A stretch of DNA of 64,000 nt from G963664115 sp965263045 (GTDB lineage Bacteria > Acidobacteriota > Terriglobia > 20CM-2-55-15): positions 806,001 to 870,000 of the forward strand of contig CBDHGK010000041.1 in the NCBI GenBank assembly GCA_965263045.1. Reading direction: 5' to 3'. Position numbers and translations under genes: made by a program. The notes under the pieces are model-generated. The model saw only the letters and a program-made list of their open reading frames with translations. It was not told where the DNA came from and searched no databases. This document shows, one piece after another, positions 54,756 to 62,427 of this stretch; the first letter of the stretch is position 1; every line of letters begins with the position of its first letter.

Positions 54756-56313
54756 CTAGGAGCCTGCGCCGTAGGAAGTGAATGAGATAATTGTGTCGCA
54801 GTTAGGAGGAGATTGCGATGCCGACGACGTTTCGCCCGTACCAGCCGGATCAGGGGTTGCTGCTGCCGCCGGATATGCGGGATTGGTTGCCGGAGGGGCA
54901 CTTGGCGCACCATGTGAGCGATCTGGTGGACGGATTGGACTTGACGGCGTTTTACGCGCCTTACGAGGGGGACGGTCGTCGCAAGTCGCCGTATGAGCCG
55001 CGGATGATGGTGAAGGTGATGATCTACGGGTACGCGACGGGGGTGTTTTCCTCCCGAGGGCTGGCGCGGAAGCTGGAGGAGGACGTAGCATTTCGGGTGT
55101 TGGCGGCGGGGAATTTCCCGAGCCATCGGACGATTTGCGAGTTTCGCCGCCGTCATTTAGCGGATTTCAAGACGCTGTTTGTGGAGGTGGTGCGTCTGGC
55201 GCGCGAGACCGGCGTTGCGAACTTCGGCAAGTTGTCGATCGAGGGGACGAAGGTTCGAGCCAACGCCAGCAAGCGCAAGGCGATGAGTTACGGTCGGATG
55301 CTGGAGGAGGAGCGGCGTCTGGAGGGCGAGATCGAAGCGTTGCTGTCGCGCGCGCGGGAGACCGACGCGGCGGAGGACGCGCGTTTCGGGGAGGCGTATC
55401 GCGGCGATGAGTTACCCGAGGAGTTACGCCGCCGGGAGGATCGGCTGGCGGCGATTCGGGCGGCCAGGGCGCGATTGGAGGCCAGGCAACGGGAGGCCGA
55501 CGAAGCGCAGGGACGCGAGCCCGGTTCGAAGCGCAACCGGAAGGGCGGGCGGCCATACAAGCGGGAATACGGCGAGCCGGCCGAGAAGGCGCAGGACAAC
55601 TTCACGGATCCCGAAAGCAGGATCATGAAGACCTCATCGGAGGGTTTTCAGCAGTGCTACAACGCGCAGGTGGCGGTGGAGGGAGAGAAGCAGTTGATCG
55701 TCGCCACCGAGGTGTCGTCGAACGCCAGCGACCAGGGTCGACTGGTCCCGCTGGTGGACGAGGTGGAGGCCACCCATGGGGAACGGCCGGAGACGGTGCT
55801 GGCGGATGCGGGCTACTGCAACGAGGACGACCTTGAGGCGCTGGAGGCGCGCGGCGTGGACGGCTATGTGGCCTTGGGCCGGGAGGGCCGGCGCGCGGTC
55901 GCGGTGGACGCGGCCAGGCATCCGGCGAAGGCCCGCATGGCCGAGAAGCTGGCGACCTCGGCGGGACGGGTGCAGTACGCCCAACGCAAATGGCTGTCGG
56001 AGGCGCCCAACGGGTGGATCAAGGAGGTGCTCGGTTTCCGCCGATTCAGCCTGCGCGGCCTGAACAAGGTCCAGGGCGAGTGGAACTTGGTGTGTCTGGC
56101 GTTGAACGTCAAGCGGATGCAGGGGCTTCAGGCAGCCTGATGACAGGGATACCGCCCGCAAATCAGGCCGAACGAGGCTCGATTCAAGCACCCGTGGCGC
56201 ACCCATCGGCGCCTCGTCGTCCAAAACGCCCATTCCCCGGTCACCGATACCGATTGATCGCCATCTCGCGTAATTCGCCGAGTCGAAAATCATCCTACGG
56301 CGCAGGCTCCTAG
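54756..56313 (+). mobile_element. IS1182-family element
   Basis: Perfectly matched ends GAGCCTGCGCCGTAGGA and TCCTACGGCGCAGGCTC lie between two CTAG sequences (54756-54759 and 56310-56313), the likely 4-bp palindromic target duplication. GC at third positions is higher than in the surrounding genes, pointing to a recent arrival. Confidence 0.92.
54818..56140 (+). CDS. IS1182-family transposase
   Basis: 440 residues from MPTTFRPYQPDQGLLLPPDM. N-terminal DUF772 region (YEPRMMVKVMIYGYATGVFS, SHRTICEFRRRHL), a long charged coiled coil (about 155-250), then the DDE_Tnp_1 core: CYNAQVAVEGEKQLIVATEV, VLADAGYCNEDDLEALEARG (catalytic Asp) and PNGWIKEVLGFRRFSLRGL with the final acidic region. TTAGGAGGAGATT gives a strong ribosome site. 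Intact. Confidence 0.95.
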   Translation: MPTTFRPYQPDQGLLLPPDMRDWLPEGHLAHHVSDLVDGLDLTAFYAPYEGDGRRKSPYEPRMMVKVMIYGYATGVFSSRGLARKLEEDVAFRVLAAGNFPSHRTICEFRRRHLADFKTLFVEVVRLARETGVANFGKLSIEGTKVRANASKRKAMSYGRMLEEERRLEGEIEALLSRARETDAAEDARFGEAYRGDELPEELRRREDRLAAIRAARARLEARQREADEAQGREPGSKRNRKGGRPYKREYGEPAEKAQDNFTDPESRIMKTSSEGFQQCYNAQVAVEGEKQLIVATEVSSNASDQGRLVPLVDEVEATHGERPETVLADAGYCNEDDLEALEARGVDGYVALGREGRRAVAVDAARHPAKARMAEKLATSAGRVQYAQRKWLSEAPNGWIKEVLGFRRFSLRGLNKVQGEWNLVCLALNVKRMQGLQAA

Positions 56314-57302
56314 GGGAATTTGAGGTGACCCCACCCGACCAGCTCGCGTCGATCTTCGTCCCACAGGTGCAGGAATAGCCCTCTCAAGCTAGACCACAGT
56401 GTGATCGGCTTGAGGTTTCTGAACAGCGGGTTTTCGTCATAGCACTTTTTCAGAAAATAGTTTGGAACTCGAGGCCCGAGGTGATGGATATGGTGATAGC
56501 CGATGTTGCCGGTGAACCAGCGGAGCACGGTCGGCAACTTGTAAAACGATGAGCCTTCCAGCGCGGCCGCCAGGTAATCCCACTTTCCATGCCGCTCCCA
56601 ATAGACCCCTTCAAACTGGTGCTGGATATAAAACATCCAGACCCCGGCTGAAGAACCCATCACGATTATGGGCAACTGAATCAGAAGATATGCCTTAAAG
56701 CCGATCACCGAACTGATTAAAGCGGCCAGTCCGATTATTGCGAGATTTGTTCGATTCACACTTTGTCGCTGGCGCCGGTCGGCGTTGGTCGGCGGAAGCC
56801 GATATCCAATCAGAAAGAGCAGCGCCGGGCCCCCAACAAACAGTACGAGGGGATTGCGGTAGCAACGATAGGTCAGCTGCTTCCATCGAGGCGCACTCCG
56901 GTACTCATTCAACGTCAATGTCCAGATGTCTCCGACGCTTCGCCGGTCGAGGTCACCGGATGTGGCGTGGTGGACCGCGTGGTCGGACCTCCAGTAGTGA
57001 TACGGCGTGAATGTCAGCACGCCGACGATGCTGCCTAGAAAATTGTTGGCTTTTTGAGATTTGAAAAACGATCCATGCCCGCAATCGTGAAGAATGACAA
57101 AACTGCGAATCAGGAAACCCGCTGTGACGACTCCCAGCCCGAGAGTGAGCACGTAGGACACTTCAAGGCTTAGATACATCACGTACCACATCCCGGCAAA
57201 TGGCAGAAGCGTGTTGGCCGTTTGCCACAGGCTCCTCCACAGAACGGGGGTCTCATAAGGACCCATCGCCTTCCGCCAGGTCAACTTGTCGATATCTCTC
57301 AT
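56310..57302 (-). CDS. Membrane fatty acid desaturase
   Basis: 330 residues. Histidine boxes HDCGHGSFF (about 73), HAVHHATSG (about 108) and GYHHIHHLGP (about 270) bind the di-iron centre. Hydrophobic segments surround them (TLLPFAGMWYVMYLSLEVSY, LTLGLGVVTAGFLIRSFVIL, LAIIGLAALISSVIGFKAYL). It inserts a double bond into acyl chains at the membrane; position specificity unknown. The stop codon TAG is part of the CTAG target of IS1182, and restoring the site keeps the same stop, so the protein is unaffected. Only its downstream sequence is replaced. Confidence 0.93.
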   Translation of the reverse strand: MRDIDKLTWRKAMGPYETPVLWRSLWQTANTLLPFAGMWYVMYLSLEVSYVLTLGLGVVTAGFLIRSFVILHDCGHGSFFKSQKANNFLGSIVGVLTFTPYHYWRSDHAVHHATSGDLDRRSVGDIWTLTLNEYRSAPRWKQLTYRCYRNPLVLFVGGPALLFLIGYRLPPTNADRRQRQSVNRTNLAIIGLAALISSVIGFKAYLLIQLPIIVMGSSAGVWMFYIQHQFEGVYWERHGKWDYLAAALEGSSFYKLPTVLRWFTGNIGYHHIHHLGPRVPNYFLKKCYDENPLFRNLKPITLWSSLRGLFLHLWDEDRRELVGWGHLKFP

Positions 57303-57461
57303 AGTTTATCGGCTCAAAGTGCTCGGATTAGTCATGAATTCGGAGGCGCGATAGGCTGCATATCGCCCCCATGAGTGTTATCGAACACAAATTGTCTATA
57401 CCGACTATTCCGACCGAGCACGGCGCAGATCTCGGTATAGGCGATCTTCCGCGTCAGGATT

Positions 57462-57743
57462 CTAACAGAGAACCCGGAACCGCTGGTTCATCGGGGTGGT
57501 GACTTCAGATGGATCCAGCCCGTTCAAAATGTCCCTGAGTACAGGAAACAATCGCCTTTGGACCCACACGTACCGGTCGAAGGTCTGTCCCAAAAGCGTG
57601 CGGTGTCGTGCCCGACTGATCGGCGCAGAACGCGGAGCTCCGGCCTGCTGGAGCAGGGATGGAATGACCGGGTCCCGGGAGCCCTGTTCTCGTGTTCTTC
57701 CACCAAGTTGATGGACTGTGCGCGCCGTGGGCACGGCCATCAA
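57462..57743 (-). CDS. Possible small hypothetical protein
   Basis: A 93-residue frame with a plausible central part (RHRTLLGQTFDRYVWVQRRL, FPVLRDILNGLDPSEV). No family is recognised and no good ribosome site seen. It is weak; the 545-bp region 57303-57847 may otherwise be non-coding. Confidence 0.25.
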   Translation of the reverse strand: MMAVPTARTVHQLGGRTREQGSRDPVIPSLLQQAGAPRSAPISRARHRTLLGQTFDRYVWVQRRLFPVLRDILNGLDPSEVTTPMNQRFRVLC

Positions 57744-57853
57744 AGTTCATGAATTCATAGGTTTAGATGCTGGTTAAAACTCTGGACCCCGATGTGCTCG
57801 TCCCCATTGCCTGAAGTGGCGCAATTCGCCACGAATATGACCGGGAGATGACG

Positions 57854-58492
57854 ATGCTGGCAGCTGGAGACGACAAAAGATCAGAGCCTTTCTTTCAGGG
57901 CGGTGCAGCCGCGGACCTGGATGCGGTCACCAACGATCTCAAAGCAAGACTGGGCCGAGCGGAGAGTGAGAAGCTGCGAATCGAGGAACAACTCAATGCT
58001 GAGGCTACTTCCTGGAAACGCGAACGTCGACAGTTGAGCGATGAAATTGACACGTTTCGCCAGGAACTGGCCCGCACATCCGCCGAGGTTGCAGACACAG
58101 AAGAGTTCCAGCGGGATCTTGAAGAGTCCATGCATTGCAGCCGGCAGTTTGAACTTAAATGTAAGGCGCTCGAAGTGGAAAAGGAGTCTGGTCGAACAGC
58201 CTTCGAAGCCCGCATCGAGGATCTGGAGTCCCAGATCGTAGCCTGGATCGAGCGCTCCCACAATACCCATCGGAGCGTCCAGTCGGATACGCGAAAGCTG
58301 GAAGCCGAACTCGTCGCCCGAAAGCGGATGGTCGAGATCGAATCCGAAAGAAGTCTGCGTTCCGAACAGGTCAAGTGGAAGAAGGCCCAGCGCGTTCTCG
58401 AGAGCGAAATCGCAAGCCTCAAGAAAGAGTTGGCCGCCGTATCCGTCCACGAGCCTTCATTTATCGACCGCCTTTTAGGTCTCCGACGATAG
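57854..58492 (+). CDS. Coiled-coil protein of unknown function
   Basis: 212 residues from the ATG at 57854, six bases after GGGAG (an ATG also lies at 57848). Residues about 20-200 form near-continuous coiled coil (AESEKLRIEEQLNAEATSWK, RRQLSDEIDTFRQELARTSA, KKAQRVLESEIASLKKELAA). No transmembrane segment or signal peptide. It ends FIDRLLGLRR. Same strand as the MoxR gene, 100 bp upstream of it; a shared transcript is possible. Confidence 0.7.
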   Translation: MLAAGDDKRSEPFFQGGAAADLDAVTNDLKARLGRAESEKLRIEEQLNAEATSWKRERRQLSDEIDTFRQELARTSAEVADTEEFQRDLEESMHCSRQFELKCKALEVEKESGRTAFEARIEDLESQIVAWIERSHNTHRSVQSDTRKLEAELVARKRMVEIESERSLRSEQVKWKKAQRVLESEIASLKKELAAVSVHEPSFIDRLLGLRR

Positions 58493-58596
58493 ATAGAATC
58501 CCCGCGCTTGATCCCGAAAAGATCTATATAATGGCAGCCGTGTGCCGGCTGTCGCAGACGGCGCCCGTATAGTGTCCCTTAGCTGTGAGGGCCCGA

Positions 58597-59595
58597 GTGG
58601 AAGAATCTGTACTGGAAATCAACGAAGAGCAAATAGCAGAATTTCGGGCCGAGTTTAAGAAGGTCAAGTCCGAGATCTCCAAAGTCATTGTCGGGTACGG
58701 GGAGATCATCGACGGAGTCCTGATCACGATCCTCGCCCGCGGCCATGCCATTCTTGAAGGTGTGCCCGGGGTCGGAAAGACCCGCCTGGTCCAGACGCTG
58801 TGTGATGTCCTTCACCTGTCCTCTTCACGCATCCAGTTCACCCCTGATCTTATGCCCGCCGACATCGTGGGCACAAATGTCGTTCAGGAGAGTGAAAGTG
58901 GCGAAAAGTTCCTCGAGTTTCAGGCGGGACCGGTTTTTGCCAACGTCGTACTGGCTGACGAGATCAATCGCGCCACTCCCAAGACACAATCGGCCCTGTT
59001 GGAAGCGATGCAGGAGAAGACCGTAACGGTTGGGAATCACACCTACCCTCTCGATTTGCCTTTCGTCGTACTCGCGACGCTGAACCCGTTAGAGCTTGAA
59101 GCGACCTACCCTTTGCCTGAAGCCCAGGTCGACCGGTTCTTCATGAAGTTGAGAATGGGTTTCCCCGATACGGACAGTATCCACGAAATTCTGGACCGCA
59201 CCACGCAGGCTGAAACTCCTAAAGTGGAACGGGTATGGGATGGTGCAAAGATCCTCGAGATGCGGGAAGTCGCCCTCGGAGTGCCGATTTCCGAAGCGGT
59301 GCAGGATTACGCGATCCGCATCGTCATGGCCACGCAACCATCCACCGACTACGCACACGAAATGACCCGGCAATACATGCGCTACGGTGCGAGTCCGAGA
59401 GGCTCCCAGGCTCTGGTGGTCGGGGGCAAGATTCGGGCACTCCTCGCCGGACGCAAAGAAGTGCTACCCGAAGACGTTCGGGGGGTCGTACTACCCGCCC
59501 TGCGCCATAGAATAATCCTGAACTTTGAGGGTGAAGCCGAAAGGGTCGATCCCGACAATATCCTTCAGGCGATCGTCGACAGCGTTCCGGCATAG
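58597..59595 (+). CDS. MoxR-family AAA+ ATPase
   Basis: 332 residues from a GTG at 58597 preceded by GAGGGC (the frame is open to 58585). Walker A EGVPGVGKTRLVQTL (about 53-67), Walker B VVLADEINRATPKTQSALLE, sensor 1 FVVLATLNPLE, and the C-terminal lid with RYGASPRGSQALVVGGKIRA typical of MoxR. These ATPases act as chaperones that mature or insert cofactors in partner proteins, usually next to DUF58 and VWA genes. None follows here, which is unusual; a cupin operon follows after 167 bp. Confidence 0.92.
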   Translation: MEESVLEINEEQIAEFRAEFKKVKSEISKVIVGYGEIIDGVLITILARGHAILEGVPGVGKTRLVQTLCDVLHLSSSRIQFTPDLMPADIVGTNVVQESESGEKFLEFQAGPVFANVVLADEINRATPKTQSALLEAMQEKTVTVGNHTYPLDLPFVVLATLNPLELEATYPLPEAQVDRFFMKLRMGFPDTDSIHEILDRTTQAETPKVERVWDGAKILEMREVALGVPISEAVQDYAIRIVMATQPSTDYAHEMTRQYMRYGASPRGSQALVVGGKIRALLAGRKEVLPEDVRGVVLPALRHRIILNFEGEAERVDPDNILQAIVDSVPA

Positions 59596-59762
59596 CTCGT
59601 GTGGGGTTCGGAGGCGAGAGTTCTGGAGCGGACGTCGATCTGCATGCGCGCACACAGACAAGCCCTCAGGCAGGATCCACCGAACAATTGTGATGGAGCC
59701 CGGAACGTGATGGGAGTCCCCGATCCCGCAGTTGCCGAGTGACCGTCGTGAAGGCACCCGAC

Positions 59763-60755
59763 ATGGCAGACGAGGCTGATCTGAAACAACTGTACTCCGA
59801 CGTGGGAGAGGCGCATCTTCAGCCCTTATGGATTGACTCCGATACCTATATCCCCAAACGGCCTGGCCCTAAAGTTGTCCCGGCACACTGGCCGGCGCGG
59901 ACCGTCTTCCCGCTATTGAATGAGGCTGGAAGGAAGGTTCCACCGGAGTATGCGGATCGGAGGGTATTGGTTTGTACGAACCCGGCGCTCGCCCCATTTT
60001 CTGGGACCACCCAGACGCTGTACGCCTGTTTGCAATTGCTGTTACCCGGTGAGCGGACGAGGGAACACCGCCACTCTCAAAGCGCCTTTCGATTCGTGCT
60101 GAGCGGCGACGGCGCAGCGACGATTCTGAACGGCCGCCAGGTTCCCATGCATCGCGGAGACCTGATCGTAACCCCACCCTGGACATGGCACGGACACGCC
60201 AACGATTCCGGTAATCCGGTGATCTGGCTTGACGGTGTGGACAACGCCATCGTCAAACTGTTCGATGCGACTTTCTTCGAATCGTCACCCGAGGTGGGTC
60301 GTGCCGACGTGCTTTTCCGAGAGGCCGAGTCCCAGCATGAATCGAATCCCGCGGCATTCCTGCATTACGAATGGGCCACGACAAAGCGGCAGTTGGATGA
60401 CGCCTGCCAGTCCGAGGTGATGCACCCTGCGCACGGACACCGAGTGCGATATCTCGATCCGGATACCGGGTGCGATCCACTGCCCACGATGACAGCGCAT
60501 TTGAGCCATCTCCCCTGTGGCTTTGACGGGGCGCGCTACCGATCGTCCGACAGCGTCGTATGCGTCGTCGTCCGGGGTTCGGGGTGTACGGATCTCGAGT
60601 CCACTTCGATTGAGTGGGCCGAGAACGATGTGTTTGTCCTTCCGACATGGGAAGCATACGGCCATCGGGTGAGCGCGGATGCGATCCTGTTCTCGTTTTC
60701 GGACCGGGGGGCGCAGGAGCGTCTGGGGTGCTGGAGAGAGCAGCCCTGTGGTTGA
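59763..60755 (+). CDS. Bicupin dioxygenase, gentisate 1,2-dioxygenase-like
   Basis: 330 residues from the ATG at 59763 (MADEADLKQLYSDVGEAHLQ); the frame is open to a GTG at 59739. The first cupin has the metal ligands in TREHRHSQSAFRFVLSGDGA and TPPWTWHGHANDSGNPVIWL. The second, C-terminal cupin is degenerate (DSVVCVVVRGSG, VLPTWEAYGHR). The N-terminal region PLWIDSDTYIPKRPGPKVVP matches gentisate/1-hydroxy-2-naphthoate dioxygenases, which cleave the aromatic ring beside the carboxylate. It overlaps the hydrolase gene by 8 bp. Confidence 0.85.
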   Translation: MADEADLKQLYSDVGEAHLQPLWIDSDTYIPKRPGPKVVPAHWPARTVFPLLNEAGRKVPPEYADRRVLVCTNPALAPFSGTTQTLYACLQLLLPGERTREHRHSQSAFRFVLSGDGAATILNGRQVPMHRGDLIVTPPWTWHGHANDSGNPVIWLDGVDNAIVKLFDATFFESSPEVGRADVLFREAESQHESNPAAFLHYEWATTKRQLDDACQSEVMHPAHGHRVRYLDPDTGCDPLPTMTAHLSHLPCGFDGARYRSSDSVVCVVVRGSGCTDLESTSIEWAENDVFVLPTWEAYGHRVSADAILFSFSDRGAQERLGCWREQPCG

Positions 60756-61578
60756 AATCGCTTCCAGCTTGCTTCCGACTTCCCCCCGAATTTCCATAGC
60801 GACTGCCGGCGCGGGGGAGGCCGTGATATTTCTCCATGGCCTCGGCAGCACGAAAGAAAACTGGTACCCACAGCTCGATCATATGGGTCGGACGCATCGT
60901 GCCGTGGCCTGGGATGCGCGCGGCTACGGGGAGAGTGATGATTGGGCGGGCGAACTGCTGTTTGCCCGTGATTTCTCCGGCGACCTCCTCTCGATTCTCG
61001 ATCTGCTCGGCGCGGTGCGGGCCCATCTGGTCGGTCTCTCAATGGGTGGCATGATCGCGCAATGTTTTTATTTTGCGCACCCAGCGCGTGTGGCAAGCCT
61101 GGTGCTTGCCGATACGTTTCCGTCTTTCAGGTCGCTCGGAGAAGATTTCGTCCAGGACTTTCTGTCGGCTCGAATCGATCCGCTAACGAAGGGTGCCTCA
61201 CCCCGGGATCTGGCCCCGGCCTCCGCTGCATCGTTACTTGCGCCGGGGGCAGAGCAGTGTGCGCGGGACCGTCTTCTGGCCAGCTTGTCCGGCCTGCGGA
61301 TTGATTCCTACGTACAGACAGCACGGGCCCTGGCCGCACAGGACGCCTTGGGTGACCTGGAAGACATCGCGGTTCCGACGCTGGTCGTTTCGGGAGAACT
61401 GGATCGATTGGTGCCGGTGCCCCTCGCCCGCGGGATGGCGGAGCGAATCCCTGGTGCGGAACTGGTCCTCATCGCTGGAGCCGGTCACATTTCGAATCTC
61501 GAACGCCCGGCGGCGTTTAACGCGGCGCTGTCCCGATTCCTGTCGAGTCATCCAGGCGTCGCCACGGAACTGAATTGA
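60748..61578 (+). CDS. Alpha/beta hydrolase (3-oxoadipate enol-lactonase-like)
   Basis: 276 residues from a GTG at 60748 that overlaps the cupin stop by 8 bp. VIFLHGLGSTKENW (oxyanion hole), AWDARGYGESDDW, HLVGLSMGGMIAQCF (nucleophile Ser in GxSxG), VVSGELDRLVPVPLA (acid Asp) and IAGAGHISNLERP (His) make a complete triad. Its position after a ring-cleaving dioxygenase suggests that it hydrolyses the ring-cleavage product or a lactone/ester in the same pathway. It overlaps the next gene by 4 bp (TTGA). Confidence 0.88.
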   Translation: MVEIASSLLPTSPRISIATAGAGEAVIFLHGLGSTKENWYPQLDHMGRTHRAVAWDARGYGESDDWAGELLFARDFSGDLLSILDLLGAVRAHLVGLSMGGMIAQCFYFAHPARVASLVLADTFPSFRSLGEDFVQDFLSARIDPLTKGASPRDLAPASAASLLAPGAEQCARDRLLASLSGLRIDSYVQTARALAAQDALGDLEDIAVPTLVVSGELDRLVPVPLARGMAERIPGAELVLIAGAGHISNLERPAAFNAALSRFLSSHPGVATELN

Positions 61579-62012
61579 AACCGTCTCCATCCCTGATATG
61601 GCGGATCGGAATCGTCGCCCTTGTTGTGGGGTCCGCGGCGTGTGCGCCTCCGAACCCGGGTCTGGAGCGATTTGAACAAGGCGAATGGATCGAGTTGGGG
61701 CCCGTTGTCGTGGAATCCCTGTCCGGTCGGAGAACAGGCGCAGATGTCGAAGCCACGGGCGTGTTCACGCGGGAACAAGATCGAATTACCCTTTCAATGG
61801 CGTTCGTGCTGGGACCGCCAGCCCGCCTCGTCGAAGGCAGTCACCGCTCCCGGATCGGCGGGCAAGCCTTCGAAGGGGCGGTATCGGAGGAGTCCGTGAC
61901 TTTTCTTGGCGGGCAGAACGCCGCACCGTCGCTGGGAGGAGTGTTCCTGTTCGCCAACCCGGACGACGGTCACAGGTATCGACTCCGATTTCCGCCGACG
62001 CCAGTGACCTGA
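61575..62012 (+). CDS. Small putative lipoprotein
   Basis: 145 residues from a TTG at 61575 overlapping the hydrolase stop. N-terminal KPSPSLIWRIGIVALVVGSA followed by AC looks like a lipoprotein signal with Cys at about 23. The rest (GPVVVESLSGRRTGADVEAT, LRFPPTP) is beta-rich with no recognised domain. Translationally coupled to the hydrolase, so probably part of the same function at the cell envelope. Confidence 0.65.
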   Translation: MKPSPSLIWRIGIVALVVGSAACAPPNPGLERFEQGEWIELGPVVVESLSGRRTGADVEATGVFTREQDRITLSMAFVLGPPARLVEGSHRSRIGGQAFEGAVSEESVTFLGGQNAAPSLGGVFLFANPDDGHRYRLRFPPTPVT

Positions 62013-62149
62013 ACCACTTGAGAATCACACTTTTCAGCATCCTGCTAGTGGTCCCCGCCAAACGGATTGTAACTTCTCATGAGTGCTGCGCTTACCTGGC
62101 CTCTGCGCAAGCCAGTTGATCTCCTGAGTGAGCAGTGCGCCAACATAAG

Positions 62150-62315
62150 ATACGCTCGGTCGTTCATTCAGACATCCTGTCTGAACGACCGGCGACCCTC
62201 GCCATCTTCCTGATGGCGAGGCCTATGGGGAATGTGTGAAACGTCGCACCGGGTCCCAGAACTGCCCTGCACGGTCCCCCGTGCTGGGGGACCGCCTTCA
62301 TATTGAAGAGGCGGA
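62150..62315 (+). other. Cluster of four strong hairpins
   Basis: Four successive inverted repeats: CGGTCGTTC...GAACGACCG with inner AGACA/TGTCT (62156-62191); CTCGCCAT...ATGGCGAG (62197-62220); GGTCCCCC-GTGCT-GGGGGACC (62273-62293); CGCCTTCA...TGAAGAGGCG (62292-62313). The first may end the cupin operon transcript, but it lacks a U tract. The remaining bases to 62427 hold no gene. Confidence 0.5.
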
Positions 62316-62427
62316 GCCGAGGCGTCCAGAGTACTAAGATGATCGCTGTGGGCCAGGACGAATCCGTTCACTGAGGAAGTTCTGAATCCCGACATTTGAT
62401 GGGTACAATATTTGTGACGGGGGCCAC

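Noticed and set aside
57495..57752. Several short frames on both strands between the desaturase and coiled-coil genes
   Set aside because: They overlap each other in all frames. Only one minus-strand frame has any protein-like stretch, and it is listed at low confidence.
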